DNA of 33,131 nt, taken from the NCBI GenBank assembly GCA_964566025.1, contig CAZMHF010000021.1, positions 1 through 33,131 of the forward strand. Reading direction: 5' to 3'. Within the stretch, counting starts at the first letter, position 1, and each line of letters opens with the position of its first letter. Positions 9,056-17,021 of this stretch are shown piece by piece. The notes beneath the pieces were generated by a model, which searched no databases, was not told the origin of the DNA, and saw only the letters and a program-made list of their open reading frames with translations. Position numbers and translations under genes: made by a program. The DNA comes from RGIG8306 sp964566025 (lineage in GTDB: Bacteria; Bacillota; Clostridia; Lachnospirales; Lachnospiraceae).

Positions 9056-10326
9056 AGGCTGCCTCCTGTCTTAATAATGTAACCACCACTTGGAAGAATT
9101 CCGTCCTCGTAGTCATCAATCGCTGTCACTCCAGCAATCGCTGAATTTTTTCCGATTGTCACATCATCTGGAATCGCTGAATTTTCTCCAACTGTCACAA
9201 GATCAAAGGCATATACTTTTGGATCTAGCTTACTTTCAGCATACTCAAATGCTCCTATCGTAACATTCTTTCCAACCGTTGTGTTTTCTGCAATGATTGC
9301 TTTTGTAATGGTACTATGGTCGGCAATGGTCGAGTTTTGCATAATAATGGAGTCGCGAACAACTGTCCCCTCACCAATAATAACGCCTGTACCAATAATC
9401 GAGTTATGGACCTCTCCATAAATCTCGCACCCTTCACTAATAAGACTCTTGTTAATCACAGCATCCTTGGCAATAAATTGTGGTGGCAACACATCGCTCT
9501 TCGTGTAAATCTTCCAGAATTCTTCGTACAAATTGAATACCGGAATGATATCGATCAATTCCATATTGGCTTCCCAATATGAGCCTAATGTACCAACGTC
9601 TTTCCAATAGCCACTATATTCGTAGGCAAAAATGCGATCGCCTCGTCCATGACAATATGGAATGATATGCTTTCCGAAGTCGCAATTTGGCTCGCTTGAT
9701 TTTGCAATCAATGCTTCACGCAAAACGGACCAGGTAAAAATATAAATACCCATCGAAGCTAAATTGCTTCTTGGATGTTCTGGTTTCTCTTCAAACTCCA
9801 CAATGCGACTTGTATCATCTGTGATAACAACACCAAAACGCTTTGCTTCCTCTAGTGGAACTGGCATCGCTGCAATGGTCATGTCTGCATTGTTGCTCTT
9901 ATGGAAATCAAGCATCACTTCATAATCCATCTTATAAATATGGTCTCCTGATAATATAAGAACATACTCTGGATTAAACGAATCGATATACTCGATATTT
10001 TGATAGATGGCATTCGCTGTTCCTGTATACCACTCGCTATCTGAACTCTTCTCATATGGTGGCAATACGGCAACACCACCGATATTTCGGTCCAAATCCC
10101 ATGGTATACCAATGCCAATATGTGTATTCAAACGCAATGGTTGATATTGTGTAAGGACACCGACTGTATCAACACCTGAGTTGATACAATTGCTTAATGG
10201 AAAATCAATAATACGATATTTTCCTCCAAAAGCCACTGCTGGCTTCGCTACCTTGGCAGTTAGAACACCTAAACGGCTGCCTTGCCCGCCTGCTAATAAC
10301 ATAGCAATCATTTCTTTTTTTATCAT
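9052..10326 (-). CDS. glgC: Glucose-1-phosphate adenylyltransferase (ADP-glucose pyrophosphorylase)
   Basis: A 424-aa enzyme that makes ADP-glucose from glucose-1-phosphate and ATP, the committed step in glycogen synthesis. Seen: the nucleotide loop AMLLAGGQGSRLGVLT (residues about 8-23), KPAVAFGGKYRIIDF, WYTGTANAIYQN, ILSGDHIYKMDY with the catalytic Asp, and FEEKPEHPRS for sugar phosphate. The C-terminal third is a hexapeptide beta-helix. It is the first gene of the glgC-glgD transcript; glgA, glgB and glgP are not in this window. The ATG has GGGGTG 6 nt upstream and a good extended -10 promoter before that. Confidence 0.97.
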   Translation of the reverse strand: MIKKEMIAMLLAGGQGSRLGVLTAKVAKPAVAFGGKYRIIDFPLSNCINSGVDTVGVLTQYQPLRLNTHIGIGIPWDLDRNIGGVAVLPPYEKSSDSEWYTGTANAIYQNIEYIDSFNPEYVLILSGDHIYKMDYEVMLDFHKSNNADMTIAAMPVPLEEAKRFGVVITDDTSRIVEFEEKPEHPRSNLASMGIYIFTWSVLREALIAKSSEPNCDFGKHIIPYCHGRGDRIFAYEYSGYWKDVGTLGSYWEANMELIDIIPVFNLYEEFWKIYTKSDVLPPQFIAKDAVINKSLISEGCEIYGEVHNSIIGTGVIIGEGTVVRDSIIMQNSTIADHSTITKAIIAENTTVGKNVTIGAFEYAESKLDPKVYAFDLVTVGENSAIPDDVTIGKNSAIAGVTAIDDYEDGILPSGGYIIKTGGSL

Positions 10327-10356
10327 AAATCACACCCCGTTTTTTAAGATAGTTAT

Positions 10357-10384
10357 ATTATAGCACATATTGCCCAAATCTGAA
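10357..10384 (-). promoter_or_regulatory. Promoter of glgC-glgD
   Basis: On the minus strand TGCTATAAT (extended -10, with TATAAT at 10357-10362), and 16 nt further upstream TTCAGA (10379-10384) as a weak -35. Confidence 0.65.
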
Positions 10385-10541
10385 GAAGCGTTTTCACTTT
10401 TTCGTGCATTTTTCTTAGAAATAATCAACAAAAAAAAGTCGCGAACTTAAGCACCTTTCATAACGCAAGATAATTTATCGTTTTTTTTGTTACCTTTTCA
10501 CAAAAAATGGTCAAATACTTTTCTTTTTCGTTGATTTTATG

Positions 10542-10672
10542 TATACTATTGAAGAAACGCAGAAACAATTTGTAAATTCGGATACTCGAAATCCGCTTCG
10601 CTACTTTCTCGTGATCTCCCAGCAGCTTCGCTGGGAGTTCAAAATCAAAACCGCACAACAATGGAGGTTTTT
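10542..10672 (+). promoter_or_regulatory. murC upstream leader with candidate -10 box and two hairpins
   Basis: TATACT (10542-10547) is the only clear -10-like box before murC; no good -35 accompanies it. A transcript from there would have a leader of about 115 nt with two hairpins: CGGAT/ATCCG (10579-10595) and CTCCCAGC/GCTGGGAG (10616-10637, 8 bp, 6-nt loop). No T-run follows either, so they are not ordinary terminators. The rest of the gene-free stretch 10327-10672 holds the glgC promoter and A/T-rich sequence with nothing else recognised. Confidence 0.35.
10579..10606 (+). repeat. 28-nt dispersed repeat, copy 1
   Basis: These 28 bases occur again, exactly, on the minus strand at 20028-20055. 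Both copies lie upstream of a gene and point toward it (murC here, the GH18 gene there). The unit includes the small palindrome CGGAT/ATCCG. Confidence 0.8.
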
Positions 10673-12064
10673 ATGTATATGATAGATTTTAAATGCCCCA
10701 TTTCCATTCACTTTATTGGAATTGGTGGAATCGGCATGAGTGGACTAGCGATGCTTTTACGCAGTCACAACTTTAAAATTTCTGGTTCCGATTGGAGCCC
10801 TTCTTTTGTTACGAAAGAACTCGAAAAAACAGGTATTCCCATTGCTTATGGACCATCTACTGATTTTTTGCCTGAAGATACGCAATTAGTTGTCTATACG
10901 GCAGCCGTTAGCCCTACTAATTTAGAATATCAACTTGCCTTATCAAAAAATCTTCCTCTTATTACAAGAGGCGAATTGCTTGGTCTTATTATGAAGCAAT
11001 ATTCCACTTCCATCGGGGTGTCTGGAACGCATGGCAAAACATCCACAACTTCTATGCTTACCCATATTTTCTTAGAAGCAAAAAATGATGCGACGATTTC
11101 TATTGGGGGTATTTTGCCTGCCATAGGTAGCAACATTCAAATTGGGCATAGCGATATTTTCTTGGCCGAAGCATGCGAATATACCAATAGCTTCTTATCA
11201 CTTTATCCGACGATGGCTCTTATTTTAAATATTGAAGCCGACCATCTCGATTTTTTTAGTGATATCGAAGAAATTAGATCTTCCTTCCATACCTATATGT
11301 CACAAGTTTCATCCGATGGCTACGTCCTTATCAATGCAGATATTGACGATTACAAGCAACTAACTGATGACCTTTCTTGTCAAGTTATCACCTTTAGCTA
11401 CAAGGATTCAACTGCTGATTTTTTTGCCGATGCGATTCAATTTAACGATGACAACTACCCTTCTTTTGATTTGTATCAAAACGGTGTATTTTTGACGACC
11501 TTTGAGCTTCGTGTTCCGGGGCGCCATAATATTTCAAATGCCCTAGCGGCTATTACCGCTTCTATTCAACTTGGAATTGAACTTTCGACGATTCAAAACG
11601 GACTTCTTTCTTATACGGGAGTTGAAAGGCGTTTCCAACGCTTAGGTACTTTTAAAGGAATGACGGTAATTGATGATTATGCACACCATCCACGCGAAAT
11701 AAGAGCCACCTTAAAAACGGCATCACATTATCCACATAATCGATTATGGTGCATTTTCCAACCTCATACCTATTCACGCACGAAAGCATTGTTTGACGAG
11801 TTCGTAATCGAATTATCCAAATGTGATATTTCCATTGTCGCTGACATTTTTCCTGCGCGCGAAACAGATACGTTGGGCATGCATTCTTCTTTATTAACGA
11901 ATGCACTTACTCGTGAGAACCACACAAGCTATACCTTCCCTACCTTTGATGAAATTATTGATTTTATTCAAGAAAAAGGGCAGCCTGGCGACATGATTAT
12001 CGTCATGGGTGCTGGCGACATTAAAATTCTCGCTCATAAATTAATTCAAATGAATCAACCATAA
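10673..12064 (+). CDS. murC: UDP-N-acetylmuramate--L-alanine ligase
   Basis: A 463-aa Mur ligase that adds L-alanine to UDP-MurNAc in cytoplasmic peptidoglycan precursor synthesis. Seen: the N-terminal Rossmann-like IHFIGIGGIGMSGLAML, the ATP loop VSGTHGKTSTTSM (near residue 120), the acidic EACEYTNSF segment, NIEADHLD, VPGRHNISNALAA, and the C-terminal IDDYAHHPREI. An upstream in-frame ATG at 10661 is itself part of the ribosome-binding site (the GGAGG is inside ATGGAGGTTTTT), so the start at 10673, 5 nt after GGAGG, is preferred. It leads a plus-strand block with dnaD- and dnaC-like genes. Confidence 0.96.
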   Translation: MYMIDFKCPISIHFIGIGGIGMSGLAMLLRSHNFKISGSDWSPSFVTKELEKTGIPIAYGPSTDFLPEDTQLVVYTAAVSPTNLEYQLALSKNLPLITRGELLGLIMKQYSTSIGVSGTHGKTSTTSMLTHIFLEAKNDATISIGGILPAIGSNIQIGHSDIFLAEACEYTNSFLSLYPTMALILNIEADHLDFFSDIEEIRSSFHTYMSQVSSDGYVLINADIDDYKQLTDDLSCQVITFSYKDSTADFFADAIQFNDDNYPSFDLYQNGVFLTTFELRVPGRHNISNALAAITASIQLGIELSTIQNGLLSYTGVERRFQRLGTFKGMTVIDDYAHHPREIRATLKTASHYPHNRLWCIFQPHTYSRTKALFDEFVIELSKCDISIVADIFPARETDTLGMHSSLLTNALTRENHTSYTFPTFDEIIDFIQEKGQPGDMIIVMGAGDIKILAHKLIQMNQP

Positions 12065-12084
12065 TATCTTCTCTGTCATATGGT

Positions 12085-12129
12085 TTGTCCACATTCCATC
12101 CACAGCTTTTTTCGCAAAGTTGTGGATGA
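12085..12129. promoter_or_regulatory. Cluster of DnaA-box-like 9-mers before the dnaD-dnaC operon
   Basis: TTGTCCACA (12085-12093) and TGTGGATGA (12121-12129) each differ from the DnaA box TTATCCACA (or its complement) at one base; CCATCCACA (12096-12104) differs at two. The last two face each other as an 8-bp inverted repeat CATCCACA/TGTGGATG (12097-12104, 12121-12128), which could also form a weak hairpin past murC. Binding is an inference. Confidence 0.4.
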
Positions 12130-12135
12130 CTTCTA

Positions 12136-12164
12136 TTTCAAAACGAAAATAGCTGTGTTATACT
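12136..12164 (+). promoter_or_regulatory. Promoter of the dnaD-like operon
   Basis: An extended -10, TGTTATACT (TATACT at 12159-12164), with a poor -35 TTTCAA (12136-12141) at 17 nt. It lies 7 nt after the last DnaA-box-like site. Confidence 0.55.
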
Positions 12165-12200
12165 TTTTGTAAAATGAGCAAACCAAAAGGGGAGTTAGTT

Positions 12201-13274
12201 ATGAGCATTATTCGTTTATCCAACCAAATTCATACTCCAATCGTATCCATTCCAAAAAGCTTCTTCACGAATTATATGCCCCACGCAAATGGTGAATATG
12301 TGAAAATCTTTTTGTTTCTTTATATGGCCATGTCTGCTCCATCCGACCACGATAGCATTATGTCTATTTCATTGCTCGCTGATACATTTCATTTTACAGA
12401 AAACGATATTTTGCGCGCCTGTAATTACTGGAAGGACGAAGGTCTTCTTGACCTTTTGTATGAAAGTGGAGAGTTAGTCAACATTACATTTTTACCGATG
12501 GAGAAAACGAAAGCACCTAGTGAGTCTTCTGTTGTGAAGCCTCCTCTTCGTGAGGCTGCTCCCGTTTTGGTTAGAAATCTCCCTGCTTCTTTTAGTGATG
12601 ATTTAGCCGATGATGAGAATTACACCTTGCTTGCGCATGTTACTGAAAAATATATCGGTACGCCTCTATCGTCTGCCTTTCATAATGATTTCAAGCATCT
12701 ATACCATCTTTTTGATAAGGATAGTTCGATACTTGAATATATCGTTGAGTATGCAGTCGAACGCAAAAAAACAAGTATTGGCTACATAAAAAGCGTTGCA
12801 CATGACTGTCACGCTCAAAATTTGCACGACTTAGCTTCCATCAAATATTATTTAGAGTCAAAAAACTCCACCATCATAACGGTTTTACGCTCATTTGGAA
12901 TTATTAATCGAACGGCTACCACTAACGAGCGAGAGATTATTCGCGTATGGACACAGGATTGGAACATGCCAGAAGATTTGATTGCTTACGCATGCGAAAA
13001 AACCATTGCAGCAGATAAGGGACCTAGTTTTTCTTACGCAGATGGCATTTTAAAAAAATGGCACGAGCAAGGCATCCATACCCTAGAGGATGCAAAAAAA
13101 AGTGATGAAGCCTTCCGTGCGGCAAATTCAAAAAATTATTCATCCAAAAAAACAAAGTCAGCCACAACTAAAAAATCAACCTATGTAAACCGTTTTAACC
13201 AATTTGAGCAACACGATTATGATTTTGATGAGATTGATGCGTTATTAGAGGCAGATATCCACAACACCAAATAA
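12201..13274 (+). CDS. DnaD-domain replication protein
   Basis: A 357-aa protein. The N-terminal half (to about residue 100) is winged-helix-like (YVKIFLFLYM, then LADTFHFTENDILRACNYW), typical of DnaD/DnaB-type initiation proteins. Residues about 130-190 and 235-305 look like the DnaD/DnaB_2 helical domain, with the characteristic SFSYADGILKKWHEQGI. The tail is Lys/Ser-rich and then acidic. Family knowledge: these proteins act between DnaA and the helicase loader in Firmicute replication start and restart. The next gene is the loader, which supports this role. The start was set at 12201, because the ATG at 12174 lies before the GGGGAG that serves the later ATG. Confidence 0.85.
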   Translation: MSIIRLSNQIHTPIVSIPKSFFTNYMPHANGEYVKIFLFLYMAMSAPSDHDSIMSISLLADTFHFTENDILRACNYWKDEGLLDLLYESGELVNITFLPMEKTKAPSESSVVKPPLREAAPVLVRNLPASFSDDLADDENYTLLAHVTEKYIGTPLSSAFHNDFKHLYHLFDKDSSILEYIVEYAVERKKTSIGYIKSVAHDCHAQNLHDLASIKYYLESKNSTIITVLRSFGIINRTATTNEREIIRVWTQDWNMPEDLIAYACEKTIAADKGPSFSYADGILKKWHEQGIHTLEDAKKSDEAFRAANSKNYSSKKTKSATTKKSTYVNRFNQFEQHDYDFDEIDALLEADIHNTK

Positions 13275-13285
13275 GGAGATTCTTT

Positions 13286-14305
13286 ATGGGACTTACCAAT
13301 GCAAAAATTACGGCCATTCTAAATGATTATGATAAACGACGCTATCTTGCCGAGCAGGAACTTAAAAATCGTTACGAAGAAGTGTCTGCATCCGTTCCTC
13401 GTTTCAAAGAAATTGATGACGAAATTCATTCCTTGTGTGTTTTGCAATCAAAAAAACAAATTACGAATGCGGAGGAAATTACGGCGAGTGAAAAGGAATC
13501 CTATCAACAGCAATTAGCTGCTCTTGAACAGGAAAAACAATCTCTTTTACGCCAACATGACTACCCAGATGATTTTTTATCCCTTACATACACATGCGAG
13601 TTTTGTAAGGATACTGGCTACATAAAAACAGAAGGTTCTTCGCGCGCCGTAAAATGTCGCTGTTTAAGCCAAATCATTATCAAAGTTTTATATGACCAAT
13701 CGGGCATTATTGATACGATACAACACGAGAACTTTAATACATTTACCGACCGTTATTATCCTGATGACTTAGTGGTTACACCAGACGGGAAATCAGCGCG
13801 CGACTTTATGAATGAAGTGGTTGCACAGTGCAAAACGTATATCAAGGATTTCCCTCGCTTTAAGGGCAATATGCTTTTTCGTGGAAAGGCTGGTCTTGGG
13901 AAAACGTTTTTATCCAATTGCATTGCTTCAGAGCTTATAAACCAACTTTATAGCGTTGTTTACTTGACAGCCTTACAATTATTCGATATATTTTCTCAGT
14001 ACGACTTTGGCGATGACGGCAAACAGTACGAAGAAGCTATCTCGCACCTTCTATCTTGCGACTTACTAATCATTGATGATTTAGGTAGCGAAGTGGATAA
14101 TCGTTTTACGAATACAAAGCTATTTTATGTAATTAGTGAGCGACTTAATCGACAAAAGGGCACGATTATTTCAACCAATTTAAGTTCTACAGAAATTCGA
14201 GACCGTTATAGTGATCGTGTGTATTCTAGAATTATTGGAAATTACAAACCAGTCACCTTCCTCGGTCGCGATATACGAATTGCCAAACTAAAACAGTCAT
14301 TATAA
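13286..14305 (+). CDS. Replicative helicase loader, DnaC/DnaI-type AAA+ ATPase
   Basis: A 339-aa AAA+ protein. An N-terminal coiled-coil-like Glu/Lys/Gln region (to about residue 95) is followed by a Cys cluster CEFCKDTGY...CRCL (about 106-128), which is likely to bind zinc as in DnaI. Then comes the ATPase: Walker A GKAGLGKTF (near 200), Walker B LLIIDDLGSE (near 258), sensor-1 STNLS, and an arginine-finger region DRVYSRIIG. It is expected to load DnaB (present at 25236-26579) onto single-stranded DNA. It starts 11 nt after the dnaD-like gene with AAGGAG, in one operon. Confidence 0.92.
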   Translation: MGLTNAKITAILNDYDKRRYLAEQELKNRYEEVSASVPRFKEIDDEIHSLCVLQSKKQITNAEEITASEKESYQQQLAALEQEKQSLLRQHDYPDDFLSLTYTCEFCKDTGYIKTEGSSRAVKCRCLSQIIIKVLYDQSGIIDTIQHENFNTFTDRYYPDDLVVTPDGKSARDFMNEVVAQCKTYIKDFPRFKGNMLFRGKAGLGKTFLSNCIASELINQLYSVVYLTALQLFDIFSQYDFGDDGKQYEEAISHLLSCDLLIIDDLGSEVDNRFTNTKLFYVISERLNRQKGTIISTNLSSTEIRDRYSDRVYSRIIGNYKPVTFLGRDIRIAKLKQSL

Positions 14306-14320
14306 CATCAGGAGGACATT

Positions 14321-15499
14321 ATGCAATCCAATTATGAAGTAAAGCTGAATAACATTCCCGTAGGGCCGTTAGGTCTTATTCCACACAAAAGCAGTGCTCA
14401 ATTAGGAAAGGATGTTGATTCTTATCTTTCCTCATGGCGCAAGGCTCGCATGGATGAAGGCGTAATCCCTGATGCATTTGCAGAATACCAAAAGGATTCT
14501 TATATTATCAAGGCATCAACGCCTCGATTTGGCTCTGGTGAAGCAAAAGCGGTTATTCATGAATCTGTTCGTGGTGATGATATTTTTATTTTACTTGACG
14601 TGATTAATTATAGCTTGACGTATTCATTAAGTGGCGCCATGAACCATATGTCTCCCGATGATTATTTTCAAGATTTAAAGCGCCTAATTGCCGCTGTTAG
14701 CGGAAAAGCGCGTCGTATTACCGTTATTATGCCTTATCTCTATGAGAGTAGACAGGATATGCGTTGCGGCAGAGAATCACTAGATTGTGCTCTTGCTCTA
14801 CAAGAATTGGCGCGTATGGGCGTTGAAAACTTTATTACATTTGATGCTCACGAACCAAAGGTTCAAAATGCCATCCCTCTAAAAAGTTTTGAGAATGTTT
14901 CATGTATTTATCAATTTATCAAGGCGCTATTGCGTACCGAAACAAATCTCACCATTGACAAAGACCATATGACCGTTATTAGTCCCGATGAAGGTGGTAC
15001 AGCTCGTGCGATTCATTGTGCAAACTACCTTGGTGTAGATATGGGTATGTTCTACAAGAGACGTGATTATACACGTATTGTGGATGGCAAAAACCCTATT
15101 GTTTCTCATGAATATTTAGGAACAGATTTAGAAAATCAAGATGTTATTATTATTGATGATATGATTTCTTCTGGCGATAGCATTTTAGATGTTGCACGAG
15201 AGTTAAAACGCCGCAAAGCACGCAAGGTGTTTGCCGTTGCGACATTTGGACTATTCACAGCAGGACTTGCTAAATTTGACGAAGCCTACGAAAAAGGTGT
15301 TATTGATCGCGTTTTGACAACTAATCTGATTTATCAAACGCCAGATTTACTTAGCCGCCCTTATTATGTTAGCGTAGATCTAAGCAAATACATTGCTCTA
15401 CTAATTGATCACCTAAATCACAATGTTAGCATTCACGATTTACTTAGCCCAACGGCACGTATCAATAAATTACTAGAAGAATATAAGCAAAACCAATAA
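14321..15499 (+). CDS. prs: Ribose-phosphate pyrophosphokinase (long variant)
   Basis: A 392-aa phosphoribosyl pyrophosphate synthetase-like protein, longer than the common ~315 aa because of an N-terminal extension. The tandem phosphoribosyltransferase folds are visible: PYLYESRQDMRCGRES (compare the RQDKK loop of Prs), ITFDAHEPKVQ with the conserved His, SPDEGGTARAIHCANYLG, and the PRPP loop IIIDDMISSGDSILD. In classical Prs that loop reads DDMIDTAGT, so the end of the motif differs. It should make PRPP from ribose-5-phosphate and ATP; regulation by ADP/phosphate cannot be assumed. It lies 15 nt after the helicase loader and ends at the 18-bp terminator. Confidence 0.85.
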   Translation: MQSNYEVKLNNIPVGPLGLIPHKSSAQLGKDVDSYLSSWRKARMDEGVIPDAFAEYQKDSYIIKASTPRFGSGEAKAVIHESVRGDDIFILLDVINYSLTYSLSGAMNHMSPDDYFQDLKRLIAAVSGKARRITVIMPYLYESRQDMRCGRESLDCALALQELARMGVENFITFDAHEPKVQNAIPLKSFENVSCIYQFIKALLRTETNLTIDKDHMTVISPDEGGTARAIHCANYLGVDMGMFYKRRDYTRIVDGKNPIVSHEYLGTDLENQDVIIIDDMISSGDSILDVARELKRRKARKVFAVATFGLFTAGLAKFDEAYEKGVIDRVLTTNLIYQTPDLLSRPYYVSVDLSKYIALLIDHLNHNVSIHDLLSPTARINKLLEEYKQNQ

Positions 15500-15501
15500 A
15501 T

Positions 15502-15554
15502 ATAAAACGGTTGTTGACACATGACATTTTACATGCTGTCAACAACCGTTTTAT
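15502..15554. terminator. Bidirectional terminator between prs and comEB
   Basis: An 18-bp perfect stem (15502-15519 with 15537-15554) whose ends supply T-rich runs on both strands; the loop holds a further CATG/CATG pairing. It ends two convergent operons, and its last base is also the last base of the comEB stop. Confidence 0.9.
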
Positions 15555-16039
15555 TATAGATCAATCTCTAGTTTTTTTCCTGATGGTTCAAATGGTACAA
15601 ACCGCACACCTGCTGAATGAAGCATGCGCTTGCTTGCGCGATATGCTGGCAAATGCGCATATTTATCGCTTTCGTAAATAACCGTTTTAATACCTGCTTG
15701 AATAATCGCTTTGGCGCACTCATTGCAAGGAAATAAGGTAACATACAGCTTGCTTCCTTGTAAGGAACCACCTCTAAAATTCAAAATGGCATTCATCTCA
15801 CTATGTGTTACATAAAAATATTTTAGTTCGTATGGATCATCCCCTTCTCTTTCCCAAGGAAATTCATCATCTGAACAATCCTTTGGAAAACCGTTATATC
15901 CCACTGATAAAATTTTATTTTCATCATTGACAATACAAGCTCCTACCTGGGTTGACGGGTCCTTTGAGCGAAATCCAGCCAGCTTCGCCACTCCCATAAA
16001 GTATTCGTCCCATGAAATATAGTCTAATCGCTTTGGCAT
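15554..16039 (-). CDS. comEB: Deoxycytidylate (dCMP) deaminase, ComEB family
   Basis: A 161-aa zinc-dependent deaminase converting dCMP to dUMP, feeding dTMP synthesis. Zinc and catalytic motifs are present: HSEMNAIL (His-x-Glu) near residue 78 and PCNECAKAI near 107. SKDPSTQVGACIV and the Gly-Tyr-Asn-Gly-Phe-Pro segment are also typical. The ComEB name comes from B. subtilis; no comEA or comEC is nearby. It is the last gene of the GH18-sua5-ywlE-rpiB-comEB run, 9 nt after rpiB, with AAGGAG before ATG. Confidence 0.93.
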   Translation of the reverse strand: MPKRLDYISWDEYFMGVAKLAGFRSKDPSTQVGACIVNDENKILSVGYNGFPKDCSDDEFPWEREGDDPYELKYFYVTHSEMNAILNFRGGSLQGSKLYVTLFPCNECAKAIIQAGIKTVIYESDKYAHLPAYRASKRMLHSAGVRFVPFEPSGKKLEIDL

Positions 16040-16048
16040 GGTCTCTCC

Positions 16049-16492
16049 TTACTTTTCTGTTGTACTAAGTTCTATTGTGCTAATTCTGCGTGAATGCTTC
16101 TCTTCTTTTGAAAATGGTGTTGTCAAAAATGTATCGATAATTTCATACGCCATATTTTCACCTGTAATCATACCGCCTAGACAAAGAATGTTTGCGTCAT
16201 TATGAAGACGTGTCATTTTCGCTGAATACGTTTCCGTACAAACAGCAGCACGAATTCCTTTGAAACGGTTTGCTGCAATAGAAATACCAATTCCTGTGCT
16301 ACAAATTAGAATTCCTCTTTTGTATTCACCACTTTGAACAGCCTCCGCCACATCCTTTGCAAACTCTGGATAGTCTACTGAATCACGACTATAACAACCG
16401 AAATCCTTAAATTCCATCCGTTGTCCCTTTAAATACTCCTTGATTTTTTCCTTTAAGGCATAGCCACCATGGTCACAACCTAACGCTATCAT
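16049..16492 (-). CDS. rpiB: Ribose-5-phosphate isomerase B
   Basis: A 147-aa RpiB/LacAB-family sugar-phosphate isomerase. Seen: IALGCDHGGYALKEKI at the N-terminus, the catalytic Cys in LICSTGIGISIAANRFKGI (near residue 65), and LHNDANILCLGG. It interconverts ribose-5-phosphate and ribulose-5-phosphate, which suits a genome that also carries prs. The order sua5-ywlE-rpiB matches B. subtilis ywlC-ywlE-ywlF. A strong AAGGAGG precedes ATG. A role with allose or galactose phosphates is possible but unlikely in this context. Confidence 0.94.
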   Translation of the reverse strand: MIALGCDHGGYALKEKIKEYLKGQRMEFKDFGCYSRDSVDYPEFAKDVAEAVQSGEYKRGILICSTGIGISIAANRFKGIRAAVCTETYSAKMTRLHNDANILCLGGMITGENMAYEIIDTFLTTPFSKEEKHSRRISTIELSTTEK

Positions 16493-16547
16493 TATCCATC
16501 CTCCTTTTTAAGCAACTATGAATGATTTGCTTCTCTTTTTTATAAGT

Positions 16548-17009
16548 TTACAATGCAACAAGTTTTTCTGCAACAAGTTTTACTAACAAATCGATATGCT
16601 CATATAAAACACCATACTCTTGAATCGTACCACCGTGTGGCATCGCAATATCTCCAGCTTCTCCTGCAAATTCTCTTAATGCAAACAAATTTGGATTGGC
16701 CTTAAAGTGTTCCTTTATATGATTTTTTTCACTTTCCGTCATTGCAAGCACTAATGTATCACTATCGATATCTGTTTCTTTTAATTCTTCACTTTGTTGT
16801 TTTGTTAGATTTAATTGGTTTGCCTTCAAAACTTCTATCGCTTTTGGGTTCATTGGCTCTGGAAACAATACAACAACCCCTCTAGAAATGACCTCTGAAC
16901 GTTTTTCAATCGGCATATTGCTTTGAATGCTTTTCATACTCACTTCTGCCATCATACTTCTACACGTATTATCTCTACATACAAAAATGATCCGTTTATA
17001 ATTTTTCAT
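16548..17009 (-). CDS. Low-molecular-weight phosphatase, YwlE-type (probable protein-arginine phosphatase)
   Basis: A 153-aa LMW phosphatase. The P-loop is C11-RDNTC-R17 followed by SMMAE. Thr15 stands where YwlE of B. subtilis has the Thr that makes it specific for phosphoarginine rather than phosphotyrosine, and gene order (sua5 before, rpiB after) is that of ywlC-ywlE-ywlF, so a phosphoarginine role is inferred. The two residues after the first Cys are Arg-Asp instead of the usual Thr-Gly, and Met replaces the Pro of SPMAE, so the loop is unusual. The ATG at 17009 was chosen because AGAGAG lies 8 nt upstream and the family begins just before IIFVC; a GTG at 17018 is the alternative. mcsB and clpC, the expected partners, are not in the window. 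Confidence 0.75.
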   Translation of the reverse strand: MKNYKRIIFVCRDNTCRSMMAEVSMKSIQSNMPIEKRSEVISRGVVVLFPEPMNPKAIEVLKANQLNLTKQQSEELKETDIDSDTLVLAMTESEKNHIKEHFKANPNLFALREFAGEAGDIAMPHGGTIQEYGVLYEHIDLLVKLVAEKLVAL

Positions 17010-17021
17010 TTCCCACACTCT

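Noticed and set aside
10579..10637. murC leader hairpins considered as an intrinsic terminator or riboswitch
   Set aside because: No T-run follows either hairpin, and no known riboswitch core is recognisable.
10458..10661. 67-codon minus-strand open frame upstream of murC
   Set aside because: No ribosome-binding site, no recognisable domain; it runs through the dispersed repeat, the murC leader hairpins and the A/T-rich promoter area.
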